Assembly (NCBI RefSeq): GCF_902859875.1 | Contig: NZ_CADIKF010000011.1 | Span: 1 to 64,000 of the forward strand | Direction of reading: 5' to 3' | DNA: 64,000 nt | Source: Paraburkholderia solisilvae | GTDB taxonomy: Bacteria; Pseudomonadota; Gammaproteobacteria; Burkholderiales; Burkholderiaceae | Part shown: positions 18,205 to 26,795 of the stretch, piece after piece | Layout: each line of letters opens with the position of its first letter | How positions within the stretch are numbered: position 1 is the stretch's first letter | Notes under the pieces: generated by a model | What the model was told of the DNA's origin: nothing | The model's input: the letters and a program-made list of their open reading frames with translations, nothing else | Database searches by the model: none | Program-made: the position numbers and the translations under genes

Positions 18205-19178
18205 TGCGCGACGGCCAATGCCTCGGACTCGAGAAAGGCTTCATACGCGCCACGCAGCCCTTCTTCGAGACCCACCTTGGGCGCCCAGCCGAGCGAGGCC
18301 AGCTTCTCGCTGCTCATCAGCTTGCGCGGCGTACCGTCCGGCTTGGACAGATCGTGCTCGATGCGGCCCGTGTAGCCAACCACGCGCGCGACCATCTGCG
18401 CGATCTCGAGCACCGTATAGTCCGTCGACGATCCGACATTCAGATGCGAACAGCGCGGCGAAGCGACCGAATAGTAGACGCTCTTCGGCACATTCATCGC
18501 GAGTACGCAGGCTGCCGCGAGATCGTCGACATGCAGGAACTCGCGGCGCACCTGTCCCGTGCCCCACATCACCGTGCTTTCCGCGCCGTTTTCCTTGGCC
18601 TCGTGGAAGCGGCGGATCAGCGCGGGAATCACGTGGCTGTTGACCGGATGATAGTTGTCGCCCGGCCCGTAGAGATTGGTCGGCATCAGGCTCCGGTAGT
18701 CGACGCCGTACTGGCGGTTATACGACTCGCAAAGCTTGATACCCGCGATCTTCGCGAGCGCGTACGGCTCGTTGGTTTCCTCGAGCGGGCCGGTCAGCAG
18801 CGCTTCCTCGACGATCGGCTGCGGCGCGTGCTTCGGATAGATGCACGAGGAGCCGAGAAACAGCACGTGTTCGATACCCGTCTGCGCGGCCTGATGAACC
18901 ACATTCGATTCGATCATCAGGTTGCGGTAGATGAACTGCCCCGGGTAGGTATCGTTCGCGTGAATGCCGCCGACGCGCGCCGCGGCCACGTACACATGGT
19001 CGATGCGCTGCGCACTGAAGAAATCGCGCACCGCCGACTGGTTCGTGAGATCCAGCTCCGACGAACTGCGCTTCACGACATCGACGTTGCCTTCAGCCTC
19101 GAGGCGCCGCACGATCGCCGAGCCGACCATGCCGCGATGCCCCGCGACAAAGATGCGCTTGCGCTTGGAGAGCACCAT
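18201..19178 (-). CDS. fcl: GDP-L-fucose synthase
   Basis: 325 residues, the usual length. The N-terminal NADP-binding loop GHRGMVGS (13-20) and catalytic elements SSCIYP and YALAK (Tyr-x3-Lys) are present, with [19 protein letters not shown] typical of Fcl/WcaG. It converts GDP-4-keto-6-deoxymannose to GDP-L-fucose by epimerisation and NADPH reduction. It lies directly downstream of gmd, which supplies the substrate, on the same strand. The call is firm. Confidence 0.97.
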   Translation of the reverse strand: MVLSKRKRIFVAGHRGMVGSAIVRRLEAEGNVDVVKRSSSELDLTNQSAVRDFFSAQRIDHVYVAAARVGGIHANDTYPGQFIYRNLMIESNVVHQAAQTGIEHVLFLGSSCIYPKHAPQPIVEEALLTGPLEETNEPYALAKIAGIKLCESYNRQYGVDYRSLMPTNLYGPGDNYHPVNSHVIPALIRRFHEAKENGAESTVMWGTGQVRREFLHVDDLAAACVLAMNVPKSVYYSVASPRCSHLNVGSSTDYTVLEIAQMVARVVGYTGRIEHDLSKPDGTPRKLMSSEKLASLGWAPKVGLEEGLRGAYEAFLESEALAVAQ

Positions 19179-19182
19179 GGCT

Positions 19183-20295
19183 TTACTCCTGCCGCTCGAA
19201 AACCGGGAAGCCGTGCTGCTGCACGAGCGTGTCCTTGCGGGCTTCGGTCAGATCGCTGATGATCATTTCACGCACAAGCTCTTCGAAGCTGGTGCGCGGC
19301 ACCCAGCCGAGCTTTTCCTTCGCCTTGGTCGGGTCGCCGAGCAGCGTCTCGACTTCGGTCGGGCGGTAATAGCGCGGATCGACTTCGACGACGACATCGC
19401 CAACCTTCACGCGCGGATCGAGGCCGACGTCCGAGATGATGCCGCGTTCCTTGTCGCCCTTGCCTTCCCAGCGGATTTCCATGCCGACGTGGCGCGCCGC
19501 GAGATCGACGAACTCGCGCACGCTATGCTGCTTGCCGGTCGCGATTACGAAGTCCTCAGGCTTGTCCTGCTGGAGCATCATCCATTGCATCTCGACATAG
19601 TCGCGCGCATGACCCCAGTCGCGCAGCGAATCGAGATTGCCGAGATAGAGGCGATCCTGCAGGCCGAGCGAGATGCGGGCTAGCGCGCGCGTGATCTTGC
19701 GCGTGACGAAGGTCTCGCCGCGCAGCGGCGATTCATGGTTGAACAGAATGCCGTTGCACGCATAGATGCCATAGGCCTCACGGTAATTGACCGTGATCCA
19801 GTACGCGTACATCTTCGCGACCGCATACGGGCTGCGCGGATAGAACGGCGTGGTTTCCTTTTGCGGAATTTCCTGGACCTTGCCGTAGAGCTCGGAGGTC
19901 GATGCCTGATAGAAGCGCGTCTTCTTCGCGAGGCCGAGCAGGCGGATCGCCTCGAGGATGCGCAGCGTGCCGAGGCCGTCGGCATTGCCGGTGTACTCGG
20001 GTTCCTCGAACGACACCGCCACATGGCTCTGCGCCGCGAGGTTGTAGATCTCGTCGGGCTGCACCGACTGAATGATGTGGATCAGGCTCGACGAATCCGT
20101 CATGTCGCCATGGTGCAGGATGAAACGGCGATCCGCCTCATGGGGGTCATGGTAAAGGTGGTCGATGCGGTCCGTATTGAACAGCGAAGTGCGTCGCTTG
20201 ATGCCGTGGACGGTATAGCCCTTCGACAAAAGGAATTCCGCCAGGTAGGAACCGTCCTGGCCCGTGATACCGGTGATCAACGCAGTCTTCGACAT
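19183..20295 (-). CDS. gmd: GDP-mannose 4,6-dehydratase
   Basis: 370 residues from the ATG at 20295, close to the 373 of E. coli Gmd. [10 protein letters not shown] (9-18) is the NAD(P)-binding loop, STSELYGKV the catalytic Thr/Glu region and YAVAK the Tyr-x3-Lys pair. [16 protein letters not shown] is diagnostic for Gmd. It dehydrates GDP-D-mannose to GDP-4-keto-6-deoxy-D-mannose. An in-frame upstream start at 20355 is possible but would add 20 residues with no match to the family. Confidence 0.97.
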   Translation of the reverse strand: MSKTALITGITGQDGSYLAEFLLSKGYTVHGIKRRTSLFNTDRIDHLYHDPHEADRRFILHHGDMTDSSSLIHIIQSVQPDEIYNLAAQSHVAVSFEEPEYTGNADGLGTLRILEAIRLLGLAKKTRFYQASTSELYGKVQEIPQKETTPFYPRSPYAVAKMYAYWITVNYREAYGIYACNGILFNHESPLRGETFVTRKITRALARISLGLQDRLYLGNLDSLRDWGHARDYVEMQWMMLQQDKPEDFVIATGKQHSVREFVDLAARHVGMEIRWEGKGDKERGIISDVGLDPRVKVGDVVVEVDPRYYRPTEVETLLGDPTKAKEKLGWVPRTSFEELVREMIISDLTEARKDTLVQQHGFPVFERQE

Positions 20296-20432
20296 TGAGA
20301 GGTCTCGCAAGTGAATGGGGGTGCGTGACATCAGTAAAGCGCCACGACGAAACACAACGCAAGCGCATTAATTTTTTTGGCGGATAGCGGCGGTAGTTTG
20401 GCGCTGTCAAGCGGCCCGGCCACCCAGACTTC

Positions 20433-20538
20433 GCGATTGGCGGCGCACGGCGATATCCTGGCGGGTCGCGGTGATGCGGCGCGGGCAAGATGCCGTTCAT
20501 ATCCAATGCGTCTTTGCGTCGACACGCCGCGAGGTTTG
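20433..20538 (+). repeat. Leader of wcaI shared with a second copy at 15573-15677
   Basis: The segment before the wcaI-like ATG is repeated, diverged, at 15.6 kb. It lies in the divergent space between gmd (leftward) and wcaI (rightward), so it should contain the wcaI promoter. I cannot identify clear -35/-10 boxes. Confidence 0.7.
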
Positions 20539-21819
20539 ATGAAGATTCTTGTCTACGGCATCAACTACGCACCGGAACTCACAGGGATCGGCCGCTACAC
20601 CGCCGACATGGCCGCGTCGCTTGCCGCCGCCGGCCACGACGTGCGCGTGGTCTGCGCCCCCCCGTACTATCCCGCCTGGCAGGTTGCGCCGGGATACTCG
20701 TCGAAACGCTATGCGAAGGAGCGCAGCGAAGGCGTGCATATCTGGCGCGCCCCGCTGTGGGTGCCGACCCGGCCCAAGGGCGCGCGCCGTCTCGTGCATC
20801 TCGCGAGCTTTGCGCTGTCGAGCTTTCCAGTGCTGCTGCGCCACGTCTTCTGGCGGCCCAACGCGGTGCTCAGCATCGCGCCGAGCCTGCTCAATGCGCC
20901 GGCCGGCTGGCTCGTCGCGCGTTTGAGCGGCGCCCATGCATGGCTGCACGTGCAAGACTACGAAGTCGATGCGGCGTTCAACCTCGGCATGCTCAAGGGC
21001 AGCTGGCGCAAGCGCATGGCCCTCGCGATCGAACGCAATCTGCTGCGCCGCTTCGACACCGTCTCGACGATCTCCGCGAAGATGATCGAACACGCGTTGC
21101 GCAAAGGCGTGCCGCGCAACAAGGTCGTCCACTTCGCGAACTGGGTCGATACCTCGGCGATCCATCCGCTCGACGCGCAGGCCGGTGCGAAGATTCCGCT
21201 CAGGGACGAACTCGGCATTCCCGCTGATGCGACCGTCGCGCTCTACTCGGGCAATATGGGCACCAAGCAGGGACTCGAGGTGCTGGCGACCGCCGCGGTC
21301 TCGCTCGCCGCGCGCCGCGATCTCGTCTTCGTGTTCTGCGGCCAGGGACCGGCCAAGGAGCGCCTGATCGCCGTATGCGGCGATTTGCCGAATACCCGTT
21401 TCATCCCGTTGCAGCCGATGGACAAACTCAACGACCTGCTCAATCTCGCTGACATCCACCTGCTGCCGCAACGCGCCGACGCGGCCGACCTCGTGATGCC
21501 GTCCAAGCTGACCGGCATGCTCGCGAGCGGCCGTGCCGTGATCGCGATGGCCCACGAAGGAACCGAACTGTTCAACACGGTTGCGCCGCGCGGCGTTGTC
21601 GTGCCGCCTGAGGCGCTCGAACCGCTGGTTGCCGCAATCGATGCGCTCGCCGCCGATCCGGCGCGGCGCGAACACCTGGGCCGCGCAGGCCGCGACTATG
21701 CGCTCGCCACGCTGTCGCGCGAAAGTGTGCTCGGCGAGTTCGAGTCGACCCTGCGCGCGCGCTGCGCCGATATCGAACCGGCGGGTAGCGCCCCCGGGCT
21801 GCGTCAGCGCGACCTGTGA
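20539..21819 (+). CDS. wcaI: Colanic-acid-type glycosyltransferase (WcaI-like, GT4)
   Basis: 426 residues. The start MKILVYGINYAPELTGIGRY and VCAPPYYPAWQV are the hallmark N-terminal blocks of WcaI. The donor domain has ALYSGNMGTKQGLEVLATA and FIPLQPMDKLNDLLNLADI. In colanic acid WcaI acts early in repeat-unit assembly; the sugar it transfers here is not proven, though GDP-fucose is the nucleotide sugar made next door. A GAGG site sits five bases before the ATG. Its stop overlaps the next start (GTGA). Confidence 0.9.
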   Translation: MKILVYGINYAPELTGIGRYTADMAASLAAAGHDVRVVCAPPYYPAWQVAPGYSSKRYAKERSEGVHIWRAPLWVPTRPKGARRLVHLASFALSSFPVLLRHVFWRPNAVLSIAPSLLNAPAGWLVARLSGAHAWLHVQDYEVDAAFNLGMLKGSWRKRMALAIERNLLRRFDTVSTISAKMIEHALRKGVPRNKVVHFANWVDTSAIHPLDAQAGAKIPLRDELGIPADATVALYSGNMGTKQGLEVLATAAVSLAARRDLVFVFCGQGPAKERLIAVCGDLPNTRFIPLQPMDKLNDLLNLADIHLLPQRADAADLVMPSKLTGMLASGRAVIAMAHEGTELFNTVAPRGVVVPPEALEPLVAAIDALAADPARREHLGRAGRDYALATLSRESVLGEFESTLRARCADIEPAGSAPGLRQRDL

Positions 21820-22322
21820 TTACCGCTTTACAGTCTCCAGTCAACCTCGCCCCTATGGCAAAACTCGGCAATACGGAATTTTTAAGTGTCGTCTCGAACA
21901 CACCATTGATTGCGCTGGACCTGATTCTTCCTGACGAGCAAGGCCGCTATCTGCTCGGACGGCGCGTGAATCGGCCCGCGCAAGGTGCATGGTTCGTCCC
22001 AGGCGGCCGCGTACGCAAGGACGAACGTCTCGACGACGCGTTCGCACGTCTCGCGCGTGAAGAACTGGGCCTCCATGGCGTGGACCGTTCCGGCGCCGAA
22101 CTGATCGGCGTCTATGAGCATTTCTACGACGACAACTTCAGCGGCAAGGACGGCATATCGACGCACTACGTCGTGCTCGGTTATCGCTTCCGCTTGCCGC
22201 AGCGCCCGCCCCACCTGCCGCTCGACCAGCATTCGGATTACCGCTGGGCGAGCGCCGAGGATATCGCGCGCGACGAAGCGGTGCATGAGAACAGCCGGGC
22301 CTACTTCGTGAAGGCCGCGTGA
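21816..22322 (+). CDS. gmm: GDP-mannose mannosyl hydrolase (Nudix)
   Basis: 168 residues from a GTG overlapping the wcaI stop; an ATG at 21855 would give 155, closer to E. coli Gmm (~160). It contains NRPAQGAWFVPGGRVRKDE and an atypical Nudix helix LAREELGL, with HFYDDNFSGKDGISTHYVVL typical of Gmm. It hydrolyses GDP-mannose to GDP and mannose and may balance the GDP-mannose and GDP-fucose pools. The family call is firm; the start is not. Confidence 0.93.
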   Translation: MITALQSPVNLAPMAKLGNTEFLSVVSNTPLIALDLILPDEQGRYLLGRRVNRPAQGAWFVPGGRVRKDERLDDAFARLAREELGLHGVDRSGAELIGVYEHFYDDNFSGKDGISTHYVVLGYRFRLPQRPPHLPLDQHSDYRWASAEDIARDEAVHENSRAYFVKAA

Positions 22323-22967
22323 TCGCGTAAAGGCGGCGGGGGTGCCCGAGTCCCCCCGTTACTGTGCAATGCCGCGTCGCCGTGCTGCTGCCCCGCTTAT
22401 AACAGCGGTCCCCTTCTGCTCCTGCTTTACGCCGGTCGCTGTTTTTTCTCTCTTTCTCAACCGAACGTTGTTCGACGCCGGGTTGGATTCGCTGCGCTCG
22501 ATACATCGCTGCCGGAATGGCGGGTTCGCGAGTTGCTGCATCGTGTGCGAGTTGCGCACGCGTGCGGCGCAAGCCAGCCGGGTTGTCGACCCACGAAGTG
22601 TGACTGTGAAGCTTAGGAGCCTATCGGTCATTTCGTGCGCATGAAACACCGATGCAGAACAATATGCGGTGTGATGTGGCGGATCGGGGAGATATTTTGT
22701 CCATTCGGCGACGCTCGCTTGACTTAAGGTGGCAAATGACACTCCCCGACCGGTTTCCGACAGTTTTGCTTCGCCCATCGCTCTCCTCTTTCGACCGAAA
22801 CCCGATGCCCGTCCGGCCGCCCGCGCTATTTGCGAACCGGGCCGGCCCGCAACACGTGCGTATCTGCGCGTCTGCCGCATGCGGTGCGCATCGGACGCCT
22901 GCGTTGCGATGGCTTTCGTTCAGACCTGCCCGGCGTCGTAGGGCGGCCCTGCGTGGAGTACCCGGCG
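22323..22967. other. 645-base intergenic stretch, no convincing gene
   Basis: It begins with a GC hairpin (CGGGGG and CCCCCG, 22337-22342 and 22353-22358) after the hydrolase stop, without a T-run. The rest has open frames on both strands but no recognisable domain and unnatural composition (many Arg, Ser, Cys). Codon bias is weaker than in the flanking genes. It may be a boundary of the polysaccharide locus. Confidence 0.5.
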
Positions 22968-23699
22968 ATGCTTGAGCGCGACGGCGAGATCGTGCCGCCA
23001 GGCGTGCGCCTGTTCGAGGGCGTGGTGCCGCGCGCGCTGATCGCGCAGATCAATGCGGCCATCGACGAGACACGCGACACCTGGCGACCGGCCGACGGCC
23101 GGCGCGCGACGCAGACAACCGCGCTCGTCGTCGAACTGCTCCGGCAGCACAGCGAGTTCCGGAGCGTCGAACAGCAGGCGCGCACCCTCTCTGAACGCTG
23201 GGCCGCACAGAAAGGGCTGAAGATCGATGGCGAGCCGCTTTACGTATTGCGTTGTATCAACCGGACGCTGCCCGCTCAGAGCCATCTGCGGCATTACGAC
23301 TCGCATATCCTCACGCTGCTGATTCCGCTGCAGTCGGCGCACAACGCCGAGGAAAACGGCGATCTGATCGTCTACCGCCGGCCGCGCCACCAGTTGTCGG
23401 CGGTGACCAACGTGATGGCGAAGTCATGGCTCATCGCGCTGCGTCGCTTGCCGCTCGCGATGCGTCGCGCGCAGACCCGGCGCGACCTGTCGCGGCAGCG
23501 CTGCGATCGGATCGCGTGCGTGCCGGGTAATGTCTATGCGTTCAACGGCTTCGTCACGCGTCACGCGAACCTTCATGTCGAGCAGGGCGAACGCCGTACG
23601 TTGATCGTGCATTACTTCGATCCGGGCATGACCGCGGGACTGCGGGTCGTGCCGCGCATCTGGCGCTCCATCCGCGACTTGCTGCTCGATGCACGCTGA
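22968..23699 (+). CDS. Putative 2-oxoglutarate/Fe(II)-dependent dioxygenase-like protein
   Basis: 243 residues from the ATG at 22968; in-frame starts exist upstream (GTG 22953), and GTGGAG before this ATG could be its ribosome site. The C-terminal half has an HxD pair (HYDSH, His and Asp of the iron site), then PGNVYAFNGFVTRHANLHV with a distal His, and ERRTLIVHYFDPG, whose Arg could bind 2-oxoglutarate. This spacing fits a double-stranded beta-helix oxygenase. The substrate is unknown. It is a lone gene between the polysaccharide locus and PhzF. Confidence 0.6.
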   Translation: MLERDGEIVPPGVRLFEGVVPRALIAQINAAIDETRDTWRPADGRRATQTTALVVELLRQHSEFRSVEQQARTLSERWAAQKGLKIDGEPLYVLRCINRTLPAQSHLRHYDSHILTLLIPLQSAHNAEENGDLIVYRRPRHQLSAVTNVMAKSWLIALRRLPLAMRRAQTRRDLSRQRCDRIACVPGNVYAFNGFVTRHANLHVEQGERRTLIVHYFDPGMTAGLRVVPRIWRSIRDLLLDAR

Positions 23700-23898
23700 A
23701 GGGTGCGTTACGGCCTGATGCTCGTGTTGTCGTGCTGGCGATGTCGAGCTCGAGCGGTAGGCGTGCCGTCATCGTCGGATGCCGGGTGACCCACGAGGCA
23801 TTCCACAAAACCGTTTGTTTCGGCGACAATCCCCGATTAAATAGGTCTATAGCGCAGATTCTTTCTGTGTATGGTCAATGTCGTCCACACGAACCGCA

Positions 23899-24687
23899 AT
23901 GAAAATTCATCGCTTTCTTTGCTTCGGCCGTCATGACAAGAGCGGAAACGCTGCGGTCGTCGTCGAGGACTCACACCTGGTTGAATCGGAACGGCTGAAG
24001 TTTGCCCAGCAGCTAGAAGCCAACGCGACGGTGTTTGTACAGACCGATGCCGCTGGCGTGCTACTCGATTATTACTACCCCCACGCTCGCAGCCCACTTT
24101 GCCTGCATGCGACGCTGGCAGCGAGCGCTGTTTTCTTCGAGCGTCAGCCGGACAGTGGACGGATTCGGTTCGTGACGGGCATGCATCGTCAGACGCTGGA
24201 GGTCGAGCGTGTCGATCAGGGTATTTTCATTGGCGTGCGGCCGCAACCGTGTCCGGCATTACATATTGACGTCGCGGAAGCAGCGCGTTTGCTTCGCGCG
24301 GAACCGGCGGCTGTAATTGGCATGCCCAGGCTTGCATCGGTTGGGAGCACGAAGCTGCTGGTACAGATGAAGGATCAATCCGCGCTTGACGCGTTGCGCC
24401 CCGATCTCGCAGCGATTGCGGCCTGGAGCCGCAAGCAAGGCGTGTCGGGTGTGTATGCATATTGCCACCTCCATGACGATATCTATGCGGGGCGCAATTT
24501 CAATCACCTGGAACCGCATCTGGAAGATGCGGCAACGGGGGTGGCGGCGGGCGCACTCGCGCTGGCGCTTGAACGGAGTATTACGTTGTTGCAGGGTGAT
24601 GCGCTCGGGCAGCCGTGTTCGCTTATGGCCCGGTATGCGGACGGGGCGGTGCAAGTTGGCGGGCGAGTGGTCAGGAGCGCGGTGTGA
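23899..24687 (+). CDS. PhzF-family isomerase-like protein
   Basis: 262 residues from ATG 23899; an in-frame ATG at 23878 adds seven. The fold signature is clear: FGRHDKSGNAAVVVED for the F-x-GN start, then RSPLCLHATLAASAVFF in place of the usual ELPFAGHPTLG. In PhzF and relatives the next conserved block is S-E-T with the catalytic Glu; here it reads EANATVFVQ, so the Glu appears replaced by Ala. It may be inactive as an isomerase or do another reaction. It is convergent with the toxin gene that follows. Confidence 0.8.
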   Translation: MKIHRFLCFGRHDKSGNAAVVVEDSHLVESERLKFAQQLEANATVFVQTDAAGVLLDYYYPHARSPLCLHATLAASAVFFERQPDSGRIRFVTGMHRQTLEVERVDQGIFIGVRPQPCPALHIDVAEAARLLRAEPAAVIGMPRLASVGSTKLLVQMKDQSALDALRPDLAAIAAWSRKQGVSGVYAYCHLHDDIYAGRNFNHLEPHLEDAATGVAAGALALALERSITLLQGDALGQPCSLMARYADGAVQVGGRVVRSAV

Positions 24688-24727
24688 ACGGTTCACGGTG
24701 GCGGCGAGCCTGCCACGCAGTCTGCGG

Positions 24728-25636
24728 CTATGAATGACGGTGCGTATTCGAGGCCATTACCGCGGCTGATCTAAACGCGTTGAACAGCTTCTCAGTCGAT
24801 CCCGGCTTGTCGTTGCCAAAATCGAGAACGCGGTGCCCACCGCCCATCATCTGGTTGAGTATCGAGGGATACGGCTGCGCTGGCGCAAGCGCATCGAGGA
24901 TGTGATCTCGAACGGCGGGTGTGGCCAGTCGCATCATATCCCGGGCAAGCAATGCAGCACCGGCCATGTCGGGGTCGTGATCCCACGCGTCCAGCAGATC
25001 TATCCCATCGCCGTCGTATAAACGGTCCATGTTGCCCGCTGCGCTATAAGTCGCCATCAAGAATCGCAGGTCGACTGCGTCCCTGTTGTGGTCCTTGTGC
25101 CGATCCAGCCACGCCACGATCTTGAGCATCGCAAGTGCGGGCAATGATGCGACAAGGACCACCAGATCCGGCTCGAGTTCGACAGGCAGGGCTGCGCCCA
25201 ATGCTTCTTCGAAGCCTTTCACGTTCAACCGGAAGGCCCCGTCGGGCGGCCATGCAATGGCGCGCTCACCCTCCAGTTCAAGGCCGCCGAACGGCACAAT
25301 GTCCAGCCAGGTCGGCTGCGCCGCCGGGGCGCAATAGTCGAGCCGTTGAGCCTCCCTTTCGCTTTGCATGAAACGGCCGGTAGCGATCAAAGCATGACGA
25401 AGTGCGCGATCGTCCCGCCAGCTTCCGATGGACACGCCTATGTCGATATCCTGGGTCCCACGCGACTGTTCGATGCCGAACCTGTGCGTCGTCAGGATGT
25501 CCCGGGCGGTGGCGCCTCCGACAAACCAGGGGGCGCCAGCCGCCGATGCCGCAGTAGCGACGTCCCGCAATACATTAGCGGCGAGTTGCGGGAATGGGCG
25601 GTCCGCGCGCAGTTTAACGGGCGATGAATTGTTCAC
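24728..25636 (-). CDS. AbiEii-type nucleotidyltransferase toxin
   Basis: 302 residues. Near the N-terminus it has FVGGATARDIL and, ~20 residues on, QDIDIGV, the G-G and D-x-D motifs of Pol-beta nucleotidyltransferases. A later LKIVAWLDRHKDHNRDAVDL matches the K/DR/D region of the AbiEii/AbiGii family. Known members (MenT/AbiEii) add nucleotides to tRNA or bind GTP and halt growth; the target here is inferred only. The GTG start overlaps the upstream antitoxin gene by 23 bases and has AGGA eight bases before it, typical of a coupled toxin-antitoxin pair. Confidence 0.8.
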   Translation of the reverse strand: MNNSSPVKLRADRPFPQLAANVLRDVATAASAAGAPWFVGGATARDILTTHRFGIEQSRGTQDIDIGVSIGSWRDDRALRHALIATGRFMQSEREAQRLDYCAPAAQPTWLDIVPFGGLELEGERAIAWPPDGAFRLNVKGFEEALGAALPVELEPDLVVLVASLPALAMLKIVAWLDRHKDHNRDAVDLRFLMATYSAAGNMDRLYDGDGIDLLDAWDHDPDMAGAALLARDMMRLATPAVRDHILDALAPAQPYPSILNQMMGGGHRVLDFGNDKPGSTEKLFNAFRSAAVMASNTHRHS

Positions 25637-26627
25637 GAATCATCCTGGCGGTTTCAACATTTCGGGAATCACCGCTCGCGATAAGGTCTGCGTAGACAAG
25701 CACCGGGCTAACTACGTTGTCGACAAGATTGGGAGTTGGACGCAGTTCGATGGGTGCAGTCAAAAACTCTACCTCGCCGGACGGGTCAGGCCGTAAGCGT
25801 CCATGTCGAACCAGTTCCTTGGGGACGTCGTTCTTGCAATAAACGGTGACGACCGCCGGCTTCAGATATCGAGTGAGTAGCGCCGCGGCGGCCTCACCAC
25901 CCAACATCCAGTTAGAGGACGCCGATGTCAGGTCCGCCCACCAGTCGACCTTTGTCGCGCGATATCGACCGAGGCCCAGCGACGGCCTCAATATCGAAGG
26001 ATATAAAGTGACCCATTCGTCGAGCAGACGCTCGAAGTTGGCGAAGGCAAGCGTGCCATCTGCGCGCTCGACAAGATCTCGCCGTTTGAGAAGAGTCTGG
26101 ATAGTGGTGTGCGCCGTCCCGGTACTGACGTTCGCCACGATGGCCGCATCCCGTCGACCTGCGTTAAGGAGGTCTGGCCGGACGAGAAGCGCAAGAATGA
26201 CCTGCATTGAACGCTTGGTCCACATGCTCAGCCGGCTCCTGCTTGCCTCCACCGCACGCGGGCGGCCGGCGACAAATACCAGATTCTTCCGTTCCTTCAC
26301 GAAGGCGTTGCCAGACAGATCGATCGCGTCGAGATCGAGGTCGCGGCACGCCTCTACGAGTGCAGGTGTCAGATACGAGGTCACGAGGAGAAAGCGATCC
26401 TGGCTCTGCAATTTCGCCGTAGCGGAGACCGCAGCGAGGCGCTCCTGTCTGTCGATCGAAGGCACCACGATGACCGGCCGGGCTACCGGTGTGTCGAAAT
26501 CGAATTCGACGATCGCATCGTATGGCGTATCCGGTGCGGGTCGCCCGATACTGGTCGGAACGCCCGTCTCGCCGCTGAACGCCAGCGTGGCCGCTTCGAT
26601 GATGGGAGACGGTGTAAAAGAGGGCAC
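25614..26627 (-). CDS. AbiEi-type antitoxin / transcriptional repressor
   Basis: 337 residues from a GTG start. The middle part (DRFLLVTSYLTPALVEACRD, then LDAIDLSGNAFV) matches the AbiEi-like antitoxins of type IV pairs. A helix-turn-helix-like segment (VSTGTAHTTIQTLLKRRDLV, about residues 155-175) should bind DNA; AbiE antitoxins repress their own promoter. It is first of the two-gene unit, and its promoter region contains an inverted repeat placed for autoregulation. The start codon is GTG with weak upstream support. Confidence 0.78.
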   Translation of the reverse strand: MPSFTPSPIIEAATLAFSGETGVPTSIGRPAPDTPYDAIVEFDFDTPVARPVIVVPSIDRQERLAAVSATAKLQSQDRFLLVTSYLTPALVEACRDLDLDAIDLSGNAFVKERKNLVFVAGRPRAVEASRSRLSMWTKRSMQVILALLVRPDLLNAGRRDAAIVANVSTGTAHTTIQTLLKRRDLVERADGTLAFANFERLLDEWVTLYPSILRPSLGLGRYRATKVDWWADLTSASSNWMLGGEAAAALLTRYLKPAVVTVYCKNDVPKELVRHGRLRPDPSGEVEFLTAPIELRPTPNLVDNVVSPVLVYADLIASGDSRNVETARMIREQFIAR

Positions 26628-26640
26628 GATGATTCGACGG

Positions 26641-26697
26641 TTCGTTCAATTATTTGCATTGTATATGACGCGTGAACAATGTCAAAAATTGAACGAA
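26641..26697 (-). promoter_or_regulatory. Promoter of the AbiE-type pair flanked by an inverted-repeat operator
   Basis: On the minus strand a perfect -35 TTGACA (plus-strand TGTCAA, 26680-26685) and a -10 TACAAT (26658-26663) are 16 bases apart, upstream of the GTG at 26627. The core is bracketed by an 11-base perfect inverted repeat, TTCGTTCAATT at 26641-26651 and AATTGAACGAA at 26687-26697. A further half-site CGTTCAA lies at 26710-26716. AbiEi antitoxins are known to bind inverted repeats in their own promoter, which this layout would allow. Confidence 0.75.
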
Positions 26698-26795
26698 GGT
26701 GCGGCCCATCGTTCAAAAAAACGAGCCGTTCACGCAGCGAAGACAGAATCGAAATCTGAACACCGCCGTGGATCGACAGCTTCCATTCACACACC

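Noticed and set aside
20331..20525. 64-codon minus-strand frame in the gmd-wcaI gap
   Set aside because: A related frame appears in the duplicated leader at 15.6 kb only because the DNA is duplicated; no start signal or domain.
22337..22358. Hairpin after the GDP-mannose hydrolase as a terminator
   Set aside because: No T-run follows; only noted in the intergenic entry.
22359..22880. 173-codon open frame on the minus strand in the gap before the dioxygenase-like gene
   Set aside because: No recognisable domain, composition rich in Arg and Ser, and weak codon bias. It looks like a chance frame in GC-rich DNA.
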